A stretch of DNA of 64,000 nucleotides from Gnetum montanum (taxonomy: Eukaryota > Streptophyta > Gnetopsida > Gnetales > Gnetaceae): assembly GCA_015680685.1 (NCBI GenBank), contig MNCI01020108.1:88292-152291 (forward strand), read 5' to 3'. Positions 23,362 through 35,826 of this stretch are shown here, piece by piece (the first letter of the stretch is position 1; each line of letters starts with the position of its first letter). The position numbers were made by a program, and so were the translations under genes. The notes under the pieces were generated by a model. The model had not been told where the DNA came from and did no database searches. It was given only the letters and a program-made list of their open reading frames with translations.

Positions 23362-25632
23362 TTATGACCCACAACTACACCTTTTACTATTAGTGATGGA
23401 TGGATTTCTATATCTCTCCACAATGATAGGTTTATCTTTTATGTCTTGTGTTGGAGTGGTGATGGTTGTTGGCTTTTGTGTATGATCAAGAGACATAGTT
23501 CCAAAGAGAAAGGGTGTTGCACTACCTTGTGTAGGTTTTGATGTGCTAGTAGGTCTACATGTTTTGTGCTCACACATGGGAACTGTCCTAAAGAAATAAC
23601 ATTTCTTAGGTTATGATGGAGATCTACTAGCCTTAGCATTTTCATTTATGTTCATAGCACAAGGGGCATTTTTTTGTTGATTTTTTGGCATCAAATCTTC
23701 TTGTGTTATTGGCAACGACATGTGATGAAGGAAATTATAAGAATATTGAGGATGTCACAAAGGATAAGAGGTTTGAGATGGTGATCCCACAAGAGATGCT
23801 ACGGGTTGATGATATTTGGGAGAGTTGTAGTAGTGATTTAAGGTAGAGAAAGTAGAACCAATTGGGGAAATAGGTTGTTCAACATAATGTCTGCATGGGT
23901 CAGACTAGTAGTAAGGGTAGTGTTGGTTTGATGATGGCCTCCCCCACAAATATGGGTTTTGTGACTATGGTTTATAGTAGTTTTGAGGCTAATAGAAAGT
24001 CCCACTAGGATAGTATGGTTGGTTGTAGAACTATTGATAATTACCTTGTGAGTAAGGTAATTTCCTAGGCATTTACTTTTGTGTGCACTTGGGATTCAAA
24101 GAAAAATCCCAATACTCATGTAGATGTAACATGTCTAGGCAATAGCCCTTTGGATGGTCATATAGGTAGATGTCACATCCATCATCCTCTTCTATGGTTG
24201 AGTTTATAGCCTCCTCAACTACAACCATTTTTGCTAACAAGTGTTCCTAGATGTTTCTTAATTCTTTTTCCTCTTCTTGTTTTGATTACCTGATTCTTTT
24301 TATGTTACTCTCTCCTCTATGGTTTTCATGTAAGTGTTAACTCTGCCATTCATCAACTCCACATCTTATCTATCCTTGCTCTAAGCTCATCAATAAGCTT
24401 TTGTATTGGCAAGTTTTGTTGTGAAATCACCTCATCGAGAGTTGCTTCTTTTGCCTCATCATAGATACAAACCCTCTTCTTTTGAAGAGTTGGGTCCCAA
24501 TTATATTCCTCTACATTCTCTTGTTTACATAGCTCTCCTTATTCTTTTGCCATCCACTCAATTAACATTTAATTTTAATGGGCTTTCAATTTGGATAACC
24601 GACCTTGGGTATATATCCCAAGGGTCTCCCTTATTTCATTACAAATCCCATCTATGATGTGGAAAAGTTGCTCTTTTTGAGAGAAATCATGGCCTTGACA
24701 TCTATGTAGCAGTGAATAGTATCTATATAAGGCCACATCCAAGGGTTTATGATTTTCTTGCTTCCATCCTTGGATTTTTTTTCTCAAGTTGGACACTCTC
24801 ACATAGGTTTGGTATGTTTCATTGAACAGTGCCAACATTGTGAACCATCGATGAATTGAATCTGGTTCCCACAATCTATACCAACTTTTAACTTTGTCTA
24901 TTAGTGTCCTAGGGAAGATCTTAAGCTTTTTCCACTTATGTTCAATGTTTTTCAAGGTGCAAGCATCATGGAAGAATTATAAATGATGTTGTGGATTAGA
25001 ATTATGGCCTCCCATAAATTTAGGAATGTTGTCCATATCAAGCTATTTGATGCAGCTATCCTTTTGATGCCTTGGGGTATTTGAACTATCTTCCTAATCT
25101 ATGTCAAGCCCCCAATAGCCAACAAGGGTTCATTTGTACTAGACACATCATGGTGATAATCTATATTTCTAGTTGTCTGATTGTGATGATCCTATCTATG
25201 CTAATTTTGATGTCTTTGATTTTACCTTTGAGTTTAATTTCTATCTTTATCTTGATCCCATAGTAAAGCTCTATCTATATACCTATATTCATCTTTGTCA
25301 AAACTAGAGATTGAAGAGGAAGAGGAAGATGAGGAACTAGGAGAATCATCATGGCTTCTATATCTTCCCCCATGGTCCCTTGATTTATCTTTTCTAAGTT
25401 TAGAGGATGTCCTAGGCCTAGAGGCCCTCCTTGATCTAGGACTTACTCCATCTCCTATAGAATTATTTGTACCAATTGAATGTAGTCCTTACATGCAGTA
25501 AGGATCAAAATGAGCATACAAAACCCCTACTTGAGGTTGTTCACTCCAATTCTCTTTAGTATAGAACCTACCATTTTTCCTATGAGTGCTTTCATCATAC
25601 AATGCATTATTGATCCTATGTGAAGAAGACAT
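23362..25632 (-). pseudogene. Gag of the gag-only Athila/Tat-type element
   Basis: The start codon at 25632 follows the leader after the primer site. The N-terminal 130 codons contain an Arg/Ser-rich segment (SPRSRRASRPRTSSKLRKDK) and then a run of nine serines (25300-25480). The capsid-like core follows (24575-24955: FPRTLIDKVKSWYRL, FNETYQTYVRVSNLRKK). Next comes a KTIEERVT segment, then a Tyr/Pro-rich C-terminal part, ending near 23362 with CSCGS. I see no CCHC knuckle. Several stops interrupt it, yet long pieces remain readable, making this the best-preserved gag of the family in the window. Gag proteins build the virus-like particle; with no pol following, this copy would be non-autonomous. 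Confidence 0.7.
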
Positions 25633-25742
25633 GTTTTTAATGTGTGTGACTTAAAATAAAATATTAATATTTTCTAAAAGATAAATCATTAATACTTTTA
25701 CAATGATCATTTATAATATACTAAATCTAGATAACTAGCAAG

Positions 25743-25762
25743 ATCCCTAGCAATGGTACCAT
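25743..25762 (-). promoter_or_regulatory. Primer-binding site (tRNA-Asp type, decayed)
   Basis: Reading the minus strand just inside the 5' LTR: ATGGTACCATTGCTAGGGAT. The Athila-type tRNA-Asp site is TGGCGCCGTTGCCGGGGA, and most differences are transitions. Confidence 0.65.
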
Positions 25763-26695
25763 TGATGAGTGGTAGATACCTCCTACATCCAACCATATGA
25801 ATTACAAGTGTTCACGCATGATCTAGTTGAATTCTATGGATGGGAATAGTTGTCGCATCTAGATCATTATGCCTTGATCATAGTTCATTATCTTCCCACT
25901 TAGACTAGTGGTAGCCTTGTCATATATGGTTTAGTCCAAAGTGAGGCATATGATTGTTCATATTGTTTTGGCCTTATTCTACTCCTAATGATAATAGAGA
26001 AATTAAGTATTTAATCTAATTAAAAATAGGAAGATAAATTCTAAACTAGCCTACAAGTGATGAGTGTCTATTTCTAGCTTGTCATACATGTCTTGAACCC
26101 ACATATCCACTAATGGGATTACCAAGGGCTATGCTACTAGGTGAACTAAGAAGTAACGATGCTAGGATTACCAAGTAAATACATGTTTATGTTCAAAACT
26201 AGTTGCGCTCATTCTGCCAATTGATTAACTTGCATGAAATGTAGACATTAACTAAGTACATGAAACATAAATATTAACTAAGTACATGTAAAGTAAAATT
26301 GCATGGAAATTAAATCTAATCTAAGTCAAAGTGCTGCAATGAATAAGAATCAATCTTGATCTTATTTTCATTCATGAAATCTATCTAGGTACATTACCAC
26401 TCGAATAAGACATCGTACAACTAACTCAAATCCACATTATGGACACTCACTAACTATTCTCTAAGACTACGAAATAAAACTACAAGGTTTCAACTACTCT
26501 ATTGACAAAAGAATTAAACTACTAATGGAAAATATTGATGAATCGTGCATCCAAGTGTTGTATTTATAGGTAGACATGCATCCCGTGACATCAAATATTC
26601 AATCTCATAGCACATGTTACAATATCAAGGCTAAGATACTGAATTCCCAATATTGGATACCTAATATCTTAGCCTATGAAAAACATTATTTATCA
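25763..26695 (-). repeat. 5' LTR of the gag-only element
   Basis: 933 bp. In element orientation it begins TGATAAATAATG and ends CACTCATCA. It holds the uninterrupted CTGCAATGAATAAG site that is duplicated around the insertion in the other LTR. A TATA-like box lies in the region ATACAACACTTGG...CTATAAATAC near 26555-26575 (minus strand). Confidence 0.85.
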
Positions 26696-27192
26696 GTAAG
26701 CATCATGGAAGGCTTGTAAATGATGTTGTGGATTAGAATTATAGCCTCTCCTAAATTTAGGAATATTTTCCATATCAAGCCATTTGATGCAATTATCTCT
26801 TTGATGCCTTTGGAATATTTGAATTACCTCCCAAATTTATGTTAAGTCCCTAGTAGCCAACAAGGGTTCATCTGTACTAGACATGTCATGTTAATAAACT
26901 ATATTTCTATTTTTCTAATTATGATGATCTTTTATATGCTCATTTTGATGTCTTTAATTGTTCCCTTGGGTTTAATTTCTATCTTTATCTTGAACCCATA
27001 GTAGAGATCTATCTCTATACCTATGTTCATCTTCATTAGAGTTAGACGTTGAGGAGGAAGAGGAAGATGAGGAACTAGGAGAATTGTCATGGCTCCTATA
27101 TCTTCCCCCATGGTCCCTTGATCTATCTTTTCTAAGTTTAGATGGGGTCCTAGGCCTTGAGGCCCTCCTTGTTCTAGGACTTTTTCCATCTC
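26696..27192 (-). pseudogene. Gag fragment (right half of the interrupted host gag)
   Basis: It aligns with 24960-25470. It contains the Arg/Ser-rich segment again (ASRPRTPSKLRKDRSRDHGG) and a run of eight serines on the minus strand near 27050-27150. Its left edge GTAAGCATCATGG continues exactly where 18707-19379 stops. Its right edge is cut by the plus-strand LTR beginning at 27193. Confidence 0.75.
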
Positions 27193-28076
27193 TGATAAAT
27201 CACAGTTTTTACCAACTACAATATCAATCATTTGATATTGAAGCAACAATATTAGATCCTTGATATTGGGGCACAAACTATGATGTCAGATATCCAATAT
27301 CACTCCACATATTCTAGCCTATAAATAAGACACTTAGGTGCATGGTTGAATAACTTTTCATTCAATCCTTAGGTAGACTCTTGCAATTTGTTTTTGTAGA
27401 TTTAGTAATAGAGAGTGAATGCCCATAGTGTGATGTTGAGAAGTTGTCTAGAGTATTTATTGGAGTGAACTATACTTGGGCATAGTTCATGATGGAAATA
27501 AAGTTTGAAATTACTTTCCATCATTATAGAATCCACTTAGCTTTATTTTTTTACTTAGCATAATTCTTACCATTTTCTTAGTAAATCAGTTACATTTCTA
27601 AGTACTTTATTTTCTTGTTCATTAGTAAAGCAGAATGAGTACAGCTAGTTTTGAGCATTATGTGTAATCTTTTGGTAACCCATTAGTGATTTCACTTGAT
27701 TTTCTTAGTAGTAAAATCACTTGATAATCCCAGTGATGATTACATGAGCCCAAGACATGTATGGCAAGATAAAAATCGATGCTCATCACTCTAGGCTAGA
27801 ATAGATTATTTTACCATTTTCCTTAAACTTAGACTCATTTTCACACTTTACCATCATATCTAGGAGTTATGGCCTACCAACATCAATATATCATACATCT
27901 TACTAAGAGATAAACCATACACCTAGATTATACTAGCTCCATGTGGGAAGACAATGATCCTAAACTTTAACCAATTACTAGTATAATCACATTACCTTCT
28001 TCACAGAATTCAACCAACTATGCATGAACACTTGTATCTCGTATGGTTGGATGTTGGATTAATCCACTGCTCATCA
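27193..28076 (+). repeat. 5' LTR of the gag-protease element
   Basis: It begins TGATAAATCACAG and ends CTGCTCATCA. A clear TATA box, CTATAAATAAGACAC, lies near 27312, followed by the family's conserved start region. It aligns with the other LTRs of this family in the window. Confidence 0.82.
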
Positions 28077-28096
28077 TTGGCACCATTACTGGGGAC
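28077..28096 (+). promoter_or_regulatory. Primer-binding site, tRNA-Asp type
   Basis: TTGGCACCATTACTGGGGAC lies directly after the LTR. It differs only by transitions from the Athila-type tRNA-Asp site (TGGCGCCGTTGCCGGGGA). It is the best-preserved primer site of the family here. Confidence 0.8.
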
Positions 28097-28369
28097 AAGT
28101 CAATGTATGCTTAGTAATTAATTTCACAAAGTTCATTGTACTTGGAATACCCAGTTAAACTTCATAATTCTAAGAAAAGCATAATTAAATAAACATCTAA
28201 AAATAAAATATGACTTCAAACAAAAATGCAACACCACTTTCCAAGGAACTATAAAGAAGCAATGACAAAATTGAAGAAGAAGAAGACTAAAGCATGCCAA
28301 TGTAGATAAGGATCTCATATGCTCACCATGATCCTTACTATCCCAATTTCACATTCATCTTTCATTAAG

Positions 28370-30091
28370 ATGGCTAATTAAGGTGAAGAGATTTTTTTTA
28401 AGGGAATGTTGTTCTATCGCCAAGACATTCAGCACCCCTTATGCTCCGAATTACTCTCAATGGGATGAAACAAAGTGAAGCAATGGAAGGGTATCATGAA
28501 ATCAAATACATGACCTAACCGTATGAACCTACTGATGAGCAGTTAAGAAAGGACCATGTCATGGAGGCAAGACATGAACAAGACAAAGAAAATATAGTTA
28601 ATTATACTATTGTCTTGGAGGAGCTTGAGGGAGATGCATTCATTGCTAAACAACTCCACCATAATCATGAGTTCCAATCCCAAATGTCTATCATTTGATT
28701 AGATGAACCTATCAAAAGCTATTCGCACTCCAAATTAGTAGAGATGTTTCAACAGGAGGTGAAAGACTCAAGGCATAGGTGGGACTCAAGGCTAAGAGTT
28801 CTTGCTAGATTCTACAGAGAAGAACATTAGGATCATCATAGGAGGACAAGTTGACATCGTTCTCCTACTACCTCACTTGCATCTTCATGATCATTAGAAA
28901 AATTTAACAAAAGAAGGCAAAAGTATAGGACCCATGACAAGGAAGAAAGAAGAACTCATGATCACCATGACCATCATGATCATTATGTAGGATGCTCTAA
29001 TTTGGAAGATAAAGAGTATGAATAGCATAGATGAAGGGATCATACAAATTATGAAAGGGATGAGCATAGAAGGGGGTACTACTAAAATAGTGTACAAACC
29101 CAATTGAGATGATGAACCCCTGATGGCAACTCATAATATGATCAACATCCATGAAGTAGTTCACACCTCAAATAGGCATGTGATGGATAGCCAAATTAAA
29201 TGGCTCAACATGAAAAACATGCTAAGATTTGAAGATCATCTTCAAGCTTTTCACAATGCTTGTGCCCTACAAAATATTAAAAGTAACTAGCAAAAGTTAA
29301 AGTTGTTTCCCAAAATACTTGTAAAGGAGGTAGAAAGCTAATAAAGGTCACTAGAACCTAGATAATTTAAACATTAGAGTACCATGCTTGAACTCTTTAA
29401 TGATAAATACCAAACTTATTCACAAGTGTCCAACTTAAAAAAAAATAGATCTAAGGATGGATGCAAGGAACTTATGAGACCCTCGATGCAATAATGGAAA
29501 AATACTATTCATTGTTGCACAGATGTCTAAGCCATGGATTTTCACTAAGGGAATAGCCCAGACACATTGTAGATGGATTGCAGAGAAAATCCAGAGAAAC
29601 TCTTGGAGTTTATGCCTAAGGTAGATTATCAAAACTAACAGTCCATCACATCCAAAGACTAATTGAACAAGTTACAAAGGAGGAAGGAGAACTCAAGAAG
29701 AGAGAGTTAGCTAAACAATATAACAAAGACCCATTAATTAGAAAGAAAGATGTGTAGCTATGTGATAAGAAAGAGGACAAAACCTTGGAAGACATCATCC
29801 AAACATAGGCTCTACCTATTTAAAAATCAATCAATGATATATCAACTAAGGTAGAGAATGTCTACGATTCAATGGATGAGAAGTTTGCTACGGTCCTAAA
29901 GATTGTGAAAGAAAAGGCTAAACAAGCATTTAATATGGGCAAGAAAAGAAAGAAGAAAAGAGATAATGGATGAGAAGGTTATAAGCACAAAGGAAAAGTT
30001 TCTACCGTTGAAGGGTACACTAACTCTAGTTTAGAGGAAGAGATGTTGTCCTATTGTGGCCCACTTGCAAGAATTTAGGGTATATGCACTC
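28370..30091 (+). pseudogene. Gag, 5' part, of the gag-protease element
   Basis: A plus-strand frame with many stops. KLKLFPKILVKEVES and FNDKYQTYSQVSNLKKN (29300-29440) match the minus-strand sister gag (KLKIFPRTLIDKVKSW, FNETYQTYVRVSNLRKK at 24850-24950). A Lys/Arg-rich patch (GKKRKKKRDNG) lies near 29940. The stops TAG/TAA/TGA fall where sister copies have Trp or where Gln fits. The gag is interrupted at 30091 by the Tat-like element and resumes at 51285. Confidence 0.7.
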
Positions 30092-31578
30092 TGAAACACC
30101 ATAAAAATTTGCATGTTATGGCCAATTTTCATCATGTAGCTTTCACCCCATGAAACTCGAGGAAAATTTTCATTGTAAAATGTGAAGATTGTAATCCATG
30201 AGGGGCAATCTAACATATTACATACTTTTGGAAATGAAAAATGCCTCATAAGTTGTCAAAGTCTTGTTTCCCAAGTGAAAAAAGTCACCTAGTGTCTATA
30301 TTTAGGCTAGGTGGGGAGTCAAAATGCCTTTTGGAAAGCCAAAAATGGCAATTTAATTAGTTTTATAGCAAGTATACACTTTTCTATGCTAGAAACATCT
30401 ACAAGGGGTAAATCTCACCTACCCCCAACATTGAGGGATGGGGGTTTCCCCCTCAGTTGGAAACCTTCCCCCAGCTCCATTCCCCTCTCCCCCCCACTCC
30501 AAACCCCCCCCACCCNNNNNNNNNNNNNNNNNNNNNNNNNNNNNNNNNCTCAACATGGAAGTTTTCCCCCAACATGAAGGCTCCACCCCTAGTGTAAAAA
30601 CTACATGCCCTTAGCATGAAAGCCACAAAGGCTAAATTTCATCACTCCATGCACTCCAACGTTGATTAGCCACTTCAACAAGCATGATAGAAGGCTCAGT
30701 GTGGAAGGTTCATCTCCAACATAGAAGATGTACCCCCATTACTATTTATAAATGGAATGACCATGGGGGTTTAGCACTTGCTATATATTATAACCCCTAA
30801 CTTTGAGCACCCATCTCACTTGTACAAGGTAAAAATTTATAGCAATTGTGTAGCCAAATTACAGCCATTTTGTAGCAACATTCATGGCACAAAACCTAAA
30901 CACCATTTACAAGTTTCACACTTTTGCAATTACATACCTTTGGCATTGGTTCCACACTTTTGAAAACTTGATACTATTGGCATTGTTTCCATAATTTTTG
31001 AAAATTCCACACTTGGGCATTTCCAAGCACTCAAGAGCCCTTGAAATCTCCCATACTTGCATTCTCTTGAACCCCAATGTGGAAGCACTATAACTCTATT
31101 ACCCTGAGACTTGTGTTTTCTTTTGGGTGTCAATGTTGCATTATTGGGATTCCCAACCCCTAGTATGGAGAACCTTGGTAGCCAAATTTCTCACTTTTTT
31201 CACTCCCTAGTAGTAACCAAGTTGCACACATCTACTTTGTAACAAAGGAGGTTCGAAAGCATCAAAAGTGGCTTAGTACCCAAATCATGGAGCAACTCAC
31301 ATCGACTTCAATGAGCTTTGAACTCCTAGCTCAGTGAACCTTTCTTTGCTCTCTCATGGGTATTTCTTGTACATGTTTCTGAAACTCATTCTTTATTATT
31401 TTAATAAAGTTTTAAAGTTTCATTTTGTGTGAAATCTATATTTACTTTATGTTTCTACATATCTATAATTTTTTTGCACTTTATTTTCTCAACCTACTGT
31501 TTTGCATTTCATAAGCCCCTAGGTGATTTTCCCAACCATCCAAGGTATCTCAAATCTCATTTTTTTCTGGTTGCAATA
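30092..31578 (+). repeat. 5' LTR of the Tat-like element
   Basis: It aligns with 49631-51284 from TGAAACACCA onward. It ends TTGCAATA (the expected CA changed to TA). It lacks an approximately 80 bp segment present near the end of the right LTR, and a poly-C area contains the unknown bases 30516-30548. Confidence 0.85.
30516..30548. other. Assembly gap, 33 N
   Basis: Unknown bases within a poly-C-rich part of the left LTR. The homologous place in the right LTR (50049-50059) is also a gap, so the difficulty is intrinsic to the sequence. Confidence 0.95.
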
Positions 31579-32339
31579 GTTTTTTGGTGCTACAATAAGA
31601 GTCTTTACCCAATTTCTACAACCAAATCTATCTTTCTCATAATCAGTGTTGAAAGTTGAAAGCCTTTTTCTGATTTTTTGTAGCCAAAACTTCGAAAAAC
31701 CAATGTTGATCTTTCCTCCTATATGATAGATACTGCAGTTTGGAAGTTGTAGGTGGTTGGGTGTTGGCTTTTCATAGCAACTACTATGAATTTTTCAATC
31801 CAAAGCCAACTTTGAAACCTTTTCATCCCTTTTTTTCTTTTTGTTGCCCATTTTTTCCTATTTCTAAAGTTAGTGGTGCAACCCTTCCGAAAATCATAAA
31901 ACTTTTGGAAGTCAACTTCCCCCGATCTTTTCTAGCTAAGAAAATTAGTAGCCTACTAAAACCAAGTTCCAATGGAAAAACATCAACTTTTCACTTTGGT
32001 TTTCAGCCTTCCCACCCCACCCCACACCCCCCCTCTCATCAACGTTGGATTAGAGAGGTGTGAGATTTTTCCCATCTCACCCCTTCTTTTCCCCCTACCT
32101 TGCCCAATGTATAGGTAGTTAAGGGGCCAGCGTAGGTGAGGCTTGTTACCAACTTTCTATTTTTGGTAAAGGGGTAAACCTCCATAACCACACTTACTAC
32201 TTATAGAAAGTGCTCCATTTTCAGCTATTTTTGCTTCCTTTGATCATTTTTGAGTTCCACTTATTAGGATTTACCTTTTTTGCATTTTATAGCCTATTTT
32301 AAGCCATTTTTAGTACTATAACCATGTTTTTCTAGTACT
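31579..32339 (+). other. Leader of the Tat-like element
   Basis: The region between the left LTR and gag. A possible, weak primer site (TTGGTGCTACAATAAGAG) follows the LTR near 31583. The rest is pyrimidine-rich with a C-rich patch near 32010-32040 and no convincing ORF. Confidence 0.45.
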
Positions 32340-34220
32340 CCACCAAGTTGCCCCTCATCTTCATTGGCAAAGGTCCTAGCGAACAAGCCATGAGGGTCTT
32401 GATTTTGTAGCCATAAATGAAAACCAATATAACTACATTTGTGCCAAAATACAGGCTGGCATGTTGATTCCACATTTGAAAGTAGAAGCCAAAAGGGAGT
32501 TCAAACTCATCCACTACAATGATAAGGAGTGCATCCCTTTCCCCTATGACTAAATACCTCCAACCAATATCTATGTAGGTATCCTAGCCCAATTAATTAA
32601 GATCGAAGAGAAAGATGACAAGTATAGCTCAGATGAGCAACAAGAAGAGGAAGATAAATTTAGGACAAAATCAAAGACCAAAAACATCCTGGGAGGATTG
32701 TTCCAACAAATAACCCCCAAGGTCACAACATCTTCCTCTAATGCTTTTGTTTTCTTCCTAGGCATGGTGTTGTCATCTTTTGCTCCCTCTTACCCTACCA
32801 CTACTAATCCTACACCAATCATAGCCATGCATCAAACTCAATTAATGTCATAGCCCATGAACTATAACCCATCAACACCTTTTTCCACATAGCCCTAAAC
32901 TATACAACCATCAACAGTGGTTTTCACCACCACAAACCCACTAACTACCTATGCAAGGCACACTAGGGGACCCTAAGCAACTCAAGGGTCACACACCCCC
33001 TTTGTCCCATTTGTGCCTCAAATACCAACACAAACATCCTTTTCCTTATTTGGCCCACAAGCTACAATCATAATGTAACAACTTCCTTCCATCGTACAAA
33101 CAATAGCAAGGCCACAAGCCTTACAAAAAATGCCACAATTATATGTACAAACCTAGCAACCACAAGGACCATCCAAGGACCTGGATTAGGCCTTTCAAAT
33201 GATCCAAGACTTGACAAAGGAGTTAAAGAGGCTCAAAGCCTCTACTTCCCAAAGTGTCAAGATTATGGATCTCTACTAGGATGATCCCATTAGTCCTATT
33301 GTTCCACCCTTCACACTTCCTACTAGTGTCCCTATCCCCTAGTTCAACAAATACAATGGAGAAGGTGATCCTAATGCTCACCTTATTACCTTTTAATCCA
33401 AATGCTTACTCTTGCAACCATGGCCTCATACTATCATGAGAATTTTCCCTATGTCCTTGACTAGGAAAGCACTTGATTGGTATTACATCTTACCCAAAGG
33501 ATCCATATCCTCTCTCGAGGACTTGATAGCCTTGTTTTTCAACCACTTCAAGTATAACTTGAAGCTTGACACCACACTTGATCAACTTGTGAAGGTCAAG
33601 TAGGGACCCTTAGAACCCATAAGAAGTTCATTCAATGGTGGAATGAACTACTGAATGAAATACCAGAACCCATCATTAAGGCCCACCTTTTAGCCATATT
33701 CAAGGGGATGTTGAAGGACCTTATCAAGTTAAAACTTTACTATCTTGACCCACGGTCTCTTAGCCAAGTGTTTTCCCAAACCAAGAACATAGAGGATGCT
33801 ATAAAGTCCAATCTTGATCTGACCTATGTAGCATATAAAAATCAACATACACTAAGGAACAAGGAGAAGAGCAAACAAAGCAACATGGCCATAACAACTA
33901 TGAGCAAAGAGGCTAAGACCACTAACCAAGGGCCAAGGACCAACCCACCCAAGGCCCCTACTAATAATAACCATGATAACCAACCATCAACCTCTAGGGC
34001 TACCATGTCAACTGCCACTAGGCCAAATTTTGAGCAAAAATACCAAAGCAAATACACTCCCTTGTACTTGAAATCATCCAAGTTGCTAGATCAACTGCTG
34101 AAGAGTGGGGGCATGTAATATAAATAGATGACCAAAGCCACTCAAAAGAAGCACAAGCAGTTATGTGAAATAGCCAAAGACCGCACTCAAGCAACAAATG
34201 ATGATCCATAACTACCTTAG
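32340..34220 (+). pseudogene. Gag of the Tat-like element
   Basis: The capsid core is clear: FNKYNGEGDPNAHLITF (33341-33391), then IMRIFPMSLTRKALDWYY and LIALFFNHFKYNLKLDTTLDQL (33430-33595), matching the Tat/Ogre Gag pattern (F..Y.G..DP..H...F, ...L.G.A..W). Before it is an acidic stretch (IEEKDDKYSSDEQQEEEDKF, 32605-32660) and a Pro/Thr/Gln-rich region. After it, KYTPLYLKSSKLLDQLLKSG (34050-34110) matches the family's post-capsid helix. Stops interrupt the frame at several places, mostly where Gln would fit. Gag forms the particle; this copy cannot make it intact. Confidence 0.85.
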
Positions 34221-35439
34221 TAGGTTGATGGGAATAGAGTAGGCTTTGGGGCCTTTACCGTTTTATACTTATAGTTATGACTAGGGAGACTTTAGGTCAC
34301 TGCTAGGACTGTGGGGAATGCTTCACTTAACTCCCTTTCCATTTTATAGTTAATACTAGGCTAGGTACATCAAATTAGAGCACTTTTTTCATTATCACCA
34401 ACTTCTTGATCATGACACAGACTTTTTCCTTGCATTGAAGGATGACCTGCAGAAGATAATAGATAGGGGGAAACTAGTCTTAGATGCTTTCAATCCAATC
34501 TAGCCACAAAATTAATCAATGCAAGTCTACAAAGATCCATTGAATGCTAATGATAGTCCTTACATTATTTTGACATTCAACATAAATGATGATTAGAGAT
34601 CCACTAGAGAACCATACATGATCTGGGTACACCCTTGTGACGAAATGGCTTCTTCAACTTCCATTAGCTCAATATCCCCCTTTTTCATAAGAGTACCATC
34701 ACAAATACCTCCAAGGAAACCTTTTGTCATCAAGGTGCTCCAACCTAACATAACCCAGCCAACTATAGCCCAACCAATTACACAACGACCACTTATGGTG
34801 GCAAATGTTATTACCTCTTCCTCACAACCCATGACTAGCAACAAGAAAATCTCAACCAAGAAAAGGAAGAAGCATAAGCAAAAGCCTAGTAATAAGGGTG
34901 AAAAGAAAACAAAGGCAAGAAACAAAGTGGACCCACCAAAGCCCACTTGCTCCACCCATAACTTCCTTTGCCCAACTCACTCCAACCAACAAGCCATAGG
35001 AAGACATCAAAGTTTATAGCTAGAACAAAGAGAAAAAGGCCCAGCAACCAGCACATAAGACTAAAGTTCATATCTTATGGCGCATGGAGAAAGTGAAGCA
35101 CAACCTAGGTGACAAGCCCACGACCAATGATAAAAACTTCCTTGGTGCGATGGATCAGGTCAAGCAATATCCTCAAGCAATAGAATACAACTTTGAGCTT
35201 GTATGACTTGATCATGACTTCCACCACACATTGTGAGGCATTAGTCAAATTTTTTACATCCATCTCCATTATTGAGAAAATCCCCATTGATGAGAAAGGC
35301 ATCCATGTAGTGCTGGCCCTCCATATCAAAAGGAGGAAAAGCCAATACCCCTACTATTTCGTGATACTAAAATCAAGGTTAATCCCAAAATGGTAAAGTG
35401 ACTAGGGCTCCTCTATTCATAACCATACGTGTATAGTAG
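34221..35439 (+). pseudogene. Gag-protease linker region of the Tat-like element
   Basis: A degenerate coding region between capsid and protease. A readable stretch at 34618-35019 is Pro/Ser/Thr-rich, then strongly basic (KKRKKHKQKPSNKGEKKTKA near 34860-34920), which may act in nucleic-acid binding. I see no CCHC knuckle. Confidence 0.5.
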
Positions 35440-35826
35440 TTTAAAGTGCATCATGTTCATGTTGATGATGGAGTCGCAACAAATGTCATCCCATGCACCA
35501 TTGTTGAAAGCTTGGGCTTGATTGAGAAAATACAGCCTACAATGACTGCAACTCTTAAATCCTTCAATAGATCAAGGGTTGCTGTCAAGGGATCCATCTC
35601 CTTGGATTTTGTGGTAGGAAAGCAATTCCCCAGAATTTTTAATTTCTTGATGGTGGAGGAGACACCAAGGTTCAACCTTATCTTGGGAAGGTTGTGGTTG
35701 GCTCAATTATGGGTCATGTCCTCACCCATCCGTCAAGAATTTTACCTTCCTTACAAGAGAGGTGAAATCATCATTCACATCGATAGCATGGTTTTCTTAG
35801 CTATCAACAATGTGAACATAGAGTAG
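35440..35826 (+). pseudogene. Aspartic protease of the Tat-like element
   Basis: HVDDGVATNVIPCTIVESLGL (35457-35520) corresponds to the retropepsin active-site region (family: DGGA..N..P). Here the D-G pair is present but shifted to DDGVA. Then AVKGSISLDFVVG and FNLILGRLWL (35580-35700), the conserved GR.WL loop, follow. This frame is open for 126 codons, one of the longest intact pieces in the element. It precedes the 10.5 kb insertion-like region, whereas pol normally continues with reverse transcriptase. Confidence 0.8.

Larger units (their letters stand above)
19380..26695 (-). mobile_element. Gag-only (pol-less) Athila/Tat-type element nested in a sister gag
   Basis: LTRs lie at 19380-20830 and 25763-26695, both beginning TGA and ending TCA on the plus strand. 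A tRNA-Asp-like primer site (25743-25762) and a gag (25632 down to about 23362) are followed directly by the family spacer (about 22860 down to 20831). Protease, reverse transcriptase and integrase are missing. The flanks are ACAAG and GTAAG, a decayed target duplication of the GCAAG present in the uninterrupted copy near 24959. The outline matches published non-autonomous 'TR-GAG'-like elements, which must be mobilised by a partner's pol. Confidence 0.75.
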
